Below, piece after piece: positions 55,269-64,000 of a DNA stretch of 64,000 nucleotides. The stretch comes from Acytostelium subglobosum LB1 (taxonomy: Eukaryota > Evosea > Eumycetozoa > Acytosteliales > Acytosteliaceae). The position numbers were made by a program, and so were the translations under genes. Each line of letters begins with the position of its first letter. Positions within the stretch are counted from its first letter, which is position 1. The stretch is taken from NCBI RefSeq assembly GCF_000787575.1, contig NW_012236526.1, forward strand, positions 186,001-250,000, in the 5' to 3' direction. Below the pieces are notes generated by a model. It saw only the letters and a program-made list of their open reading frames with translations. It did not search any database and was not told the DNA's origin.

Positions 55269-57452
55269 TTAGATCTGGGACTCCCATGTGTTACTCAAAC
55301 ACAAGGCCGCATCAATGATGGCAACCATAGATGTTGTCTAATTGATAATAATGAATGGATATGTTAGACAACTGATGTATGTTTGATGATGAATGAATGA
55401 ATGAAAGAATGAACATACCTTTGGGAAGTTGCCCCAGTTCTCTTTGGACTCTGTGTTGACAGTCTGACCAATCAATCCCATGACGGTGCAGTCTTTGAGT
55501 AGGTTCTCAAACAGTTTGCGAGCCTCTTCCCCCCTACCCATCTTGGACAATGTGATCAGGAAGACCAGAGTGAACGATGTGCTGGTAAAGTTGGAGTTAG
55601 GCACATCCATGATGTACATGCCCTTGCGCTGCTCAGTCTCCACACGCTCCACTGTCTTGATAAACTTGGGGTCATCGTATCCGATGAAGCCACATTCGGC
55701 AATCAACAGAGTGAACGTGTCCACCTGGCTACCCTTCCAAGTCGATACAAACGTTCCTGTCTCCTTGTGGAAGCAGTTCTCCATGATATCGCTGTGTATC
55801 TTGTCTGCTGTTGCTCTCCAAAACACTGCTCTGTCAGCAATCTCTAGCTTCTTGGCAATCTTGCATAGACGATCACATGCAGCCCAACTCATAACACTAG
55901 AGTACGTGTATATCTTGCCGTCCTGAATAGAGCCAGTGCCAACAGGTCCACAGTCTGGCTTGTTGTAGTTGCTGTAGGCTTGAACTCCAAGTCCTTCCAA
56001 CTTTCTAAAGAGACTGTAATTGATGTGATGTAAGTATGAGAGAGAGGTTGATGTAATAGGCCTCGACTACTTACTTGGCATCGCCAGGCTTCTGGAGTCT
56101 TTGATCAAAGAACATCTGAGTGCTTGAGAGCAGAAGGTGTCCATAGACGTCGTGCTGGACGAGGGTGTGATCCCTGGTGCCGGTCTTGACTGGCCCGAAT
56201 CCTCTGTATCCAGCCAGACGGAACATGGCCTTCTCATACAGTTTGGTCTCCAATGAGATACCATATACGGGCTGTAGGAAGCCTCCGGACTCCTCCGAGC
56301 CAGACACAATGTTGGAGAGGTATGTTAGGAAGTCCTCCATGATCTTGGTGTTACCCAACTTGTTGAATGTATGGATGATGTAGGCCGTGTCCCTAATCCA
56401 ACAGTATCTCAAATCAAAGCCCTCCTTTGTTGGTGAGTCTGGTATGGACGATGTGATCGAGGCAATGATCGCTCCAGTCTCCTCATATTGGCATAGCTTT
56501 ACTGTGATGCATGCTCTGATCACTTGGGTTTGCCATTCAATGGGAATCTAAATAAGGAAATTAACAAGTAAGTTTGATTGATCGATTGAATGAATGATTG
56601 ATGGACATACAGCAAGACTTCTGGTATATTGATGCCAGTAGTCGATAGTCTTCTCAAGGAATGAATTGCTCATCTCGTTGAGCGACTCCTTGAGACTTTG
56701 GTCTGGCATGAACACAAAGTAAAGTGTCTCATCGGCTTCAAACAACACTTCATCGACAATATAGGATATTGGAGCATTGGTTGTCAAACGCATGACCATC
56801 GATGGCATCAGGTATCTAATATGATTGGTACCCCTTGTCTTTTCTGGTGATCCCCATCCATATCTAATGATTCATAATCAGTTAGTTAATGTAGTCCTTA
56901 ATCAATCAATCAAATCAATGATCGGGAAACATACCCAAAAGTTGGTCTCAAGCGAATCTTGATCCTGCAGTTCCCCATTGGCTTGACAATTCGTACCAAC
57001 ATGACTGGTCGGAATGCACGTGCATACATGTCAAAGCGAGGTGCAAAGTCAATGATCTCTACACCACTTCCACTGGTATTGTAGAGCTTGGTCGAGAGCA
57101 CTGCAGTGTTCTTGATATACTCCTGTTCACTGTATGCAAACTTTTCCAGCTCCACCTCATAGAAGCCTATGTGAACTCGAGTTAGTCTAACTTACTAAAC
57201 ATTATTGATTGATCGGTTGATTGACAACAACAACTTACCAATGTCATTTGACTTCCTGACCAATGAACAAAAGATTGGATCCGCATCGAATCTAGGCATA
57301 CAACACCATTTGATGTTTGATTTCCTATCTACTAGAGCACCAAATTGACAGTTTCCAATTAGTGCAAGGTCAAGGTTCTGGTTGTTGACTGGTAGGTCTC
57401 CTGTTGCTATACCAGGTGGTGGAGCAGTCTGTGGTTGATTGATAGATGACAT
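55269..57452 (-). CDS. Glycoside hydrolase family 15 protein (glucoamylase/trehalase-like), cytosolic
   Basis: GH15 enzymes hydrolyse alpha-glucosidic bonds with inversion using two Glu residues. Six exons (57452-57239, 57166-56935, 56863-56611, 56547-56075, 56004-55419, 55337-55269) sum to 608 aa. The N-terminal beta-sandwich starts IGNCQFGALVDRKSNIKWCC-MPRFDADPIF, as in bacterial-type GH15 proteins. The (alpha/alpha)6 barrel has GFDLRYCWIRDTAY, GGFLQPVYGI, TRDHTLVQHDVYGHLLLSS and the terminal ESKENWGNFPK, continued on the small last exon as TTSMVAIIDAALCLSNTWES. No signal peptide is seen, so a cytosolic role (glycogen or trehalose) is inferred. The bacterial-like architecture suggests old transfer, although its introns and codon use match its neighbours. 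Exact substrate is unknown. Confidence 0.93.
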
Positions 57453-58045
57453 TATATATTATATATTATTATGTACACTGTTGTTGAGAAGTTGATTGTA
57501 TAAATTATAATAAGATAGATAAATGACTTGATTATGGTATAAATGATGGATGGTGATGAGTTATTATTAAACTAATAAAATAGATGAGGTCCTCATCTTC
57601 ATTCATTCAATTGAAGGTTGTTGTTGGTGTTGTTGCCAAAGAGTGAAGTGCACTTGTGTGTGGATGGAAGTGGATGGGGATGGTGGTAAGCTTGAGGTGA
57701 TGTGGTGGGGCCGTCTATCGTGTGTGTTGTAAGTTCCACTTTCACACACTTTACCTTATTAAGTGTATTTGTGGTAATTGACCATTACTAGAATGACACA
57801 TTCACCTTTTAATGTTTGAATCATTTGAGTACAATAACTGTGACCAACATCTATCTATCTAGTTATTGTAGTTCGAATCAATGAATCTGACGATCATAAT
57901 CATTATCCAATTGTTTGTATCTGAGTCTTTGTCAATAAAGATAAACAATGAAATTTCATTGATTGTTTGTTTATGCTAAAAACACGAGCGATTCGTTTAT
58001 TGAATACTTGTGTCAACTTGAAGTTATATTTGATAGAGAGTTATA
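57453..58045. promoter_or_regulatory. Divergent promoter region between GH15 and BCD1 genes
   Basis: The two genes start on opposite strands 593 bp apart. The region holds TATATATTATATATTATT directly upstream of the GH15 ATG and AT-rich sequence near the BCD1 ATG, with a more GC-rich centre near 57640-57720. A shared bidirectional promoter is possible. Confidence 0.4.
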
Positions 58046-59526
58046 ATGGACTTACTATTAGCCTATAATGATGATGATGATGATGATGATACCACTACCA
58101 CTCCCAACTTAAACAACAAACCAACTTCAACTGAACAGACGACGACACCAGTACAAATCCAATCAACAACTACAACAACAACTACAAATACAACAACAAC
58201 AAACAAAAGTATTAATATTAATAATAAGAAGAGAGAAGGAGATAATGATAGACCACAACAACAATATGATAGTGTAAAGAGGAAGAAGATTGCAGTGGAC
58301 AAGTGTGAAGTATGTAATAGCCAGGTGTCAAAGTATAAGTGTCCTGCATGTGCACTACTATTCTGCAGTGCAACATGTTCAGATAAGCATAAATCAGAGA
58401 GTGACTGCAATGGCAAACGAAAGGTCAATCACTTCATACCTCTATCAAACATGAATGACAATGATATAACCAATGGTATGTCCGGGACCAGTCCTCCCTC
58501 GCTCACTCATTCATTCATTCAATCACTCACTGATTCATTCGTTCTATCTTAGACTTCAACTTCTTGGATGGTATCAATAGAGCTAATCATGGCGCAAAGA
58601 AGATATTGGAGAAGTCATTCGTACAGAACAAGTCGGTGTATCTTCAAAAGGCTGCATTCAAACATAATGTCAACTTGTTGGTTATGCCAATGGATATGAG
58701 TAGACATAAACAAAACACATCAAAGTTTAAAAAGAAGACTGGCGTTATCATGTGGCGCGTTGAATGGAGGTTCGTCGCAGACTCTGTAACTCTCTCTTCA
58801 AACCTTGTGGATGAGCGAGCAACATTGTCCAGTGCACTGGATGCAATCATTCAAGATCCAACACATCGTTACACACTCAAACATCATCATGCTAGGCTGG
58901 GCCAGCCCGACATCGATCAATCAAAGCCATATCACTTGCTACTCAAACGTGAACGATGTAATAAGACTCAATACTATCGATTGGATGGTATGGATACTGT
59001 TGGTGGTAGTCTACAATACAAGGAGATCATAGAGTATCCAACGATATACATTGTTCACGACTTGGAAAAGTATGATCTGATTGAAGGCGAGGAATTGGAA
59101 CGATGCAATGAGGAACAGAGACAGACCATCATCAGTCACTCAAAGACCAGATTCGACCCCAACCTGTTCAACACATATGATGAGTCACAGCGCCAGTTGG
59201 ACAGCTCGTCACGTGGCAGAGGAAGAGGTGGCAGAGGTAGAGGTGGTAGAGGCGCCAAATCACATGTATCAATGCCCATTACTGCTGCTGCTGCCACTGC
59301 TCCTGTTGCGAGCGTGGCTGGCGGCACAGATGACGTCATGCCAGTGGTCATTAATGCAGACATTGATGATACCGACGATATTGACGTGGATACAATTCAA
59401 GATAGTGCAGATAGTCAACAAGAAGATGAACTGGGTGCGGCACTTGCACTGGATGTCCTTCGAGCAAAGCAGAAAGAGCAGATGGAGGAAGACTCTGAGG
59501 AAGGAGAATATTACTTTACATTCTAA
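58046..59526 (+). CDS. znhit6: Box C/D snoRNA protein 1 (BCD1/ZNHIT6)
   Basis: An assembly factor for box C/D snoRNPs, nuclear. Exons 58046-58475 and 58553-59526 encode 467 aa. After a Thr/Asn-rich start comes the zf-HIT finger (DKCEVCNSQVSKYKCPAC, then LLFCSATCSDKHKSESDC), with the seven Cys and one His of the motif. The BCD1 domain follows: KKILEKSFVQNKSVYLQK, NVNLLVMPMDMSRHKQNTSK, KKTGVIMWRVEWRFV and YPTIYIVHDLEKYDLI. An Arg-Gly-rich patch (RGRGRGGRGRGGRG) and an acidic C-terminus complete the protein. The RGG patch is compatible with RNA binding. The arrangement matches human and yeast BCD1 with low-complexity extensions. Highly secure. Confidence 0.94.
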
Positions 59527-59832
59527 GGAAGAAGATTCACTATTGGGATGTCACATGACTCCAACAACAAGACGACAAACTCATCAACTAATGATGATGA
59601 GAAGGATAAACAAACAAACAAACGAACGAAAGAATGATGGACTTATTAAATAGGCTTTATTATTATTACCAGGCAATATACATACAGGCTGCGGCAGAGA
59701 GGTAGGGTAGTGAAAGGGTTGGGGAAGGGAAAGGGATGGGAAAGTGTAGGAGGAGGAATGTTGTTGGCAACAATAACAATTGTTTATGCAACTGCTTGTT
59801 CTTGTGCCACTGTTGTTGTTATTGACAAACGG
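59527..59832. other. Convergent 3' region between BCD1 and the IPT-ankyrin gene
   Basis: 3' flanks of convergent genes. It contains a G-rich purine run at about 59697-59756 (GGGTAGTGAAAGGGTTGGGG and similar) on the plus strand. No coding content was seen. Confidence 0.4.
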
Positions 59833-62681
59833 CTAATGAATTGATTGCTGAATGCCAGAACTTTGATGATAAATCAGATGGTCGGTCGCCGATGATGATG
59901 ATGCATTGTTGTGGTTCTTGAATAGTGATGATGATGATTTGGTAACAAGAGTTGGAAGGCTGTTGCACAACTCACTCAGCAAGCTAGGGTAGTTGTGTGA
60001 CAGAATGGAGAGTGGAGTCTCGCGGTCCACATCAGCAGTGTTTGGGTCGGCGCCATACTTCATCAGAAGGAGCATCGACTCGCGACATCCAATCGCCGAA
60101 GCGACGTGCAAGGGTGTCTCACCGTCTTCGTTCGCGCACGAATGCAGACAGGTGCTGTCGCTGCTGCTACTACTTGATATGTCTGTGATAAAGTGCTGAG
60201 GCAGACGCTCCAGGGAGTGCTGTGTCTCAGTGTGCTTGGCGTACTCGAGCAACAGACTGATTGTGTCCAGGTTGATCTCGCGAATGGCAACGTGCAGGGC
60301 AGTATCGCCGCTGTCGTCCTCAGAGTAGATGTTGGCACCGAGTGACAACAGGATGGCAACGATGGCTGTGGCCGCACCAGACTTGACGGCGGCGGCCCTG
60401 TGCAGGGCAGAGACACCGTCCAGGTCGGTGACAGAGTGGGCAGCTCCTGCCATCAGCAGGATCTTGACCATCTCCAAATCGGCCTTGGCGCAAGCAATGT
60501 GTAGGGGTGTGATGCCATCGTTGTTCTGCATGTTGACAGCGGCTCCAGCCTCTATCAGAGTCCTGATCATGAATGAAACGTTGAAAATACAGGCCCAATG
60601 CAATGGTGTGTTGCCAAACTTGTCTTGAATGTTGATGTTGCCGCTGTTGTCTGTCACGCACTGTTTCGCTTTGTCTTTCTGCACCAGGTCGCCAAAGGTG
60701 GCCAGGTAGTGTAGCAGTGAGTATCCGCGCACGTCCAACAGGCCATAGTGCGAGTGTGGGAATCTTGACTGTGAGTGACGAGTGGCCATCGAGTTGGAGG
60801 GCAGATTGGTGTCGCTAGAGCTGCGGATCACAAACGAGGTGGAGAAAGTTGTGGAGAAGTCCAGGCCGAGGGCGGAGCGTGGCAGAGTGAGCTCGGCCAG
60901 TGCTTGGTTGGCAGCGTCAATGACAGAGTCGTCTTCGTAGTTGAATTGAGCGGATGTGGAGGACCAGTGGTTGGGAGAGTTGGACACTCTCACGGACACG
61001 GGACCAGGGGCATGCTCGGGCGAGTAGCACAACAGTGTGCCGGCCGAATGGAACTCGGGCAACACCTCAATGTTGTCAAACTTGATGCGGGTGGCGGGCG
61101 TGTCGACAAAGTTGGAGCCAAGGATGGCGACTCTCGTGCCACCACGGGCTGGACCGCCGAGTGGGATGGCCTCGACCACTTGAGGCAGATCCACGTTGGA
61201 TATGTGCTTGATCTGGGTCGAGTGCGACACCACGCATATTGGGTTGGACTGCACTTGGTCGATCGTCTCAAAGTCTGTTGGGTTGGTGTCTGGGTCAGAG
61301 TTGTAGCGTCTCAGGTCGAACCTAAAGCAAAACAGTGTCTCGCCCTGCTGATGCGAGGTGACCTGGATCTTGAGCTTCTTGAAGGAGACCACCTTGCTAC
61401 TGGTGACCTGCGTCGGCTTGTTACCAGTCATAAACGTCGGCTCCTCCTGGAAGTTGTTACATCGTACGAGCACGGCATGCACGTAGTAGCTGCCGTCCAA
61501 CATCTTTGAATCGCCATTGAACATAACACATGGTGCTGGTTTGATATTTCGTTTGTAGACTGCTTGTGCTGGTGGTTGTTCTACTACCTTTAACTCTACA
61601 CGTCTGTTGTTTGATTGATCGGATATCGAGTGTTAGTCAGGGGATGCTGACATTGTTGTTGCACGGGCAGTATAGGTACATACTTTTGAGGATCTGGTAA
61701 CTTGTATTGATAATCTAATACGACTTGTTGAGGTACCATTGATGATGACGACGATGAGTTGTGCGAGGATACACTTGTAGGTCCACTATAAAGTTGATAT
61801 GTGTTGACCAGTGAACACAGGTTGGCGCGCAGGTCATAGACCTCATAGATTGATCGATAGGGTAGCTGGGCAATCTGGGCCAGTTGGAGTGATTGCAACT
61901 TGGGGAACGCCTCAAACAGTGAGATGAGCGACGACTCTTCGATCTGAAGCAGTGACTTTAGGGCCGTGGCCAGGTAGTACTCGTCTGGCTTCAGGTCCAG
62001 CGTCTCGCAGATCTGTTGATGGGCGATCGAGAAGCCGATGCCCTGTTGGTTGAGCTCTTGGTGAAGGTGAAGAATCGAGTCGAGACGTGATGTTGTAAAC
62101 AGTTGTTGAAGCTTCTGAAGAATGATAAGATAGTTCTGAATTCGAATGAACTGATTGTTGTTGCTCTGTTGCTGCTGCTGGTGGTTGATGAGGGTGTTGG
62201 CGTTGGTGTTGATTGGGTCTTCGTTGGGTGACAGGGGGAAGACGGCTGTGAGTGCGTCGGTGATCTTGGTCAGGTGGTCCTCAGAGAGGTGCAGCGTGAG
62301 CACCTCGCAAAAGAGGTGTGCCTGCTCGAGTCGGCCGAGGGACTCAACGTGCTCGACGGGAACGCGCAACTGATTGGCGATGCCCTGAAGTCGTTGTACG
62401 TCAGACATGTCGAGTGGGCCACGTATCTGCGAGCGCAGAAGCGACAGCACCACATCGACCTGTTCCTCGGATGCTCTGTCCAGCAGGGCCATCATACTGA
62501 TAATCGAATGTTGATTGGACCTTGCATCTCCGTCGAAATGTAGGTCGTCTGCGCCGCCCTGCTGACCCGACGACGATATATTCTTTTGTACAAAGCTATT
62601 TATCGTATGAAGGTGAGCAGGACCCAAATGTTGCAATATTGACAAATATCTAACTAGTTGTTGTCTTTGTGATTCTTCCAT
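59833..62681 (-). CDS. SPT23/MGA2-like IPT-ankyrin transcription regulator
   Basis: Two exons (62681-61684 and 61603-59833) give 922 aa from ATG 62681. The N-terminal ~330 residues are helical with poly-Gln. The segment KVVEQPPAQAVYKRNIKPAP, then SSKVVSFKKLKIQVTSHQQG, matches the Rel-like DNA-binding-region homology of yeast SPT23/MGA2. An IPT/TIG domain follows (VEAIPLGGPARGGTRVAILG; TRIKFDNIEVLPEFHSAGTL), then ankyrin repeats (KFGNTPLHWACIFNVSFMIR; DGITPLHIACAKADLEMVKI; DGETPLHVASAIGCRESMLL). Yeast homologues are ER-anchored by a C-terminal helix and control desaturase genes; no such helix is visible here. An open frame without ATG continues upstream of 62681 (AEEAEPTTSTTTTT), so an extra first exon is possible. 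Confidence 0.88.
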
Positions 62682-62778
62682 TTCTTTGTTCTTCTTCTTC
62701 TTCTTCTCTTCCAAAATTATGTTATATGTTTCTTCTATCTCTGTTGTCAAATGTATGAATGATGTATCTTTATCGCGC

Positions 62779-62812
<34 letters not shown>

Positions 62813-63588
62813 GTTCTGCTTCTTCTGCTGTACAATGAATAAATGTAAATGAATGAAGTGTATTCAATCAAAGATATATATAATAATCAAAGAATGAATG
62901 AATGAATATATATAAATATATAAATATATAGTTTATGTAATAGTATATTATGTGTGTGTAAGTAAGTGAAGTGAGTGAGAGAAAGTGAAAGTGTGTGAGA
63001 AGAGTTTGTTTGTTCTTGCCCTCTCAATCCCATCAAACTTGTGCTCATTCACTCACACACTCACACACACACAGGTTCAAAGGATGGATGCCAGGTCATG
63101 TCGGTCTGAGAGAGTGAGATTGAGTGTGTGTATGAGTGTTTTGAGCTGAAAAGTAGTTGTTTTTTAATATTATTTTAATTTTAATTTCTTTTTCTTTATT
63201 CTTTCTTGTTTGGTTTTTGTCCTGATTCACCACTCACTCCTTTTGTTCGGGCACACGCACAATCAAACAAGCGTGAGTGTGGGGAATGACTCGTCAGAAC
63301 AAGTAAAGTCATCATTCATTCAGCTTCCATTCCATTCCAACTTCACTCTTGCTATCAAGGATGCATAATAATAAGAGAACTTCTTTATTCTTTCTGTCAG
63401 CAGTCAACAACAGCATCAGCCAACGTTGATTGTTTGATTGTTTGATTGGATTGTTGTTGGTGACGTGACAAACAAAGAATGCGGGTTGTGATCGGACACA
63501 CATGAACAACACAATCTGTCGACAGAAACCTATTGTTGGACCTCACTCTTTGAGATCGATCTAAAGACGCGTATCATCGCGTTGTGGA
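62682..63588. promoter_or_regulatory. Upstream region of the IPT-ankyrin gene
   Basis: A coding-like Thr/Lys-rich open frame without ATG continues up to about 62830 and may belong to an unfound first exon or to the 5' UTR. Beyond it lies AT-rich TATATAAATATA sequence (62905-62950), CACA repeats near 63050-63075 and T-rich sequence near 63160-63215. Nothing else was recognised. Confidence 0.4.
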
Positions 63589-63922
63589 CTATTTGGAAGC
63601 ATGTTGTTTGGTCTTGGCTTCCTCTTCATTTAGACAACGCACAAGATGGTTTGCACGATATTGATGTCTGGCGTTATCTGCTTTTAGCTCTTTGACCTCC
63701 TTCAATAACTGGTTTGTTTGGGTTGCATGTTCATGAACATGGGATGGGTTAGTTGATTATGGTTTAAGAGAAAGCTCTATCTTCTTTCTGCCCCAATCCT
63801 TTGGCATTAGTCATGTTCCTTACCTTTTGGTATTCGCTAAGTGGTACTGTATCATTTGATGTTGATGTTGTTGATGAAGTTGTTGTTGATCTAGAGTCTG
63901 TTGTTATTGTTGTTGACAACAT
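63589..63922 (-). CDS. Small coiled-coil protein (72 aa), function unknown
   Basis: Two exons (63922-63824 and 63708-63589) sum to 219 nt including the stop. The first half is Ser/Thr-rich (TTITTDSRSTTTSSTTSTSN). The second half is a short coiled coil: VPLSEYQKLLKEVKELKADN, then ARHQYRANHLVRCLNEEEAK. The splice joins QK to LLKE exactly in heptad register, which supports it. Small eukaryotic proteins with a Y.hLVR motif after a Lys/Glu-rich helix exist, and this may belong to such a family, but I cannot name it. An in-frame ATG at 63952 would add ten residues from a tetranucleotide-repeat stretch and is less likely. Confidence 0.72.
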
Positions 63923-64000
63923 TTTAAGTGAGTGATTGATTGATTGAGTCATTGATTGATTGATCGATCCCCTGTCTAATTGATTATTTACTCAAAAGCT

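Noticed and set aside
60775-61509. 244-codon plus-strand frame
   Set aside because: Antisense to the SPT23/MGA2-like Rel/IPT region, which has clear homology on the other strand.
1-64000. Search for CRISPR arrays, rRNA, LTR or Polinton-like elements and toxin genes
   Set aside because: No regularly spaced direct repeats, no rRNA signatures and no reverse transcriptase, integrase or capsid motifs were recognised on either strand.

Overview
The window looks like a nuclear scaffold from a dictyostelid social amoeba (Amoebozoa). The evidence is two FNIP-repeat genes (a Dictyostelium-type leucine-rich family), abundant Asn/Gln/Thr/Ser homopolymer tracts, and many short introns of about 54-95 bp that start GTATGT or GTAAGT, end in AG and often carry TGAT/ATCA tetranucleotide runs. 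Coding GC is far higher than in D. discoideum, so a moderate-GC dictyostelid outside that species (an Acytostelium- or group 1-3-type genome) is inferred; the species cannot be named from this sequence. It is a draft assembly, with one 100-N gap and one stray N.

Layout. 1-6346 (-) is most of CNOT1, the CCR4-NOT scaffold, running off the left edge. 6686-8436 (-) is an aldehyde dehydrogenase whose mitochondrial presequence sits on a separate first exon. 8581-10779 is a DNA transposon (DDE_4/Harbinger-like) with matching terminal repeats, lying just upstream of that gene. 10808-14002 holds a secreted metallophosphoesterase (-) and TTC5 (+), divergent. 14065-22563 (-) carries a type I membrane protein, a C2/MUN-domain secretion factor and an RS-rich SANT protein. 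23054-28933 (-) carries SEL1L/HRD3 (ERAD), a basic nuclear protein with a 19-nt microexon, and TAF10. 29077-33662 (-) is an FNIP cluster of two genes with an eroded relic between them. 33896-41321 (-) carries ETF-QO, an inositol hexakisphosphate kinase, an orphan reading frame and an EF-hand/coiled-coil protein. 42243-46067 (+) carries HSCB, a SWEET sugar transporter and a CCCH-Smr protein. 46128-50258 (-) carries a PAK-like STE20 kinase and a Ctr copper transporter. A 1.9 kb gene-free stretch precedes a PHO80-type cyclin (52163-53198, +). The right part carries TOM40 (-), a cytosolic GH15 glycosidase (-), BCD1/ZNHIT6 (+), an SPT23/MGA2-like IPT-ankyrin regulator (-) and a 72-aa coiled-coil protein (-).

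The genes are mostly unrelated housekeeping functions and form no pathway. Four are mitochondrial: ALDH, ETF-QO, HSCB and TOM40. For nearly all multi-exon models the exon lengths I propose sum to a multiple of three and the joined protein reads through without stops, which is my main support for the splice sites. I found no CRISPR array, rRNA or convincing tRNA, and no large undescribed system. The most unusual items are the transposon at the ALDH promoter, telomere-like repeats upstream of CNOT1 and TAF10, the FNIP relic, an orphan ORF at 38667-39063, and several single-base frame breaks that look like assembly errors.
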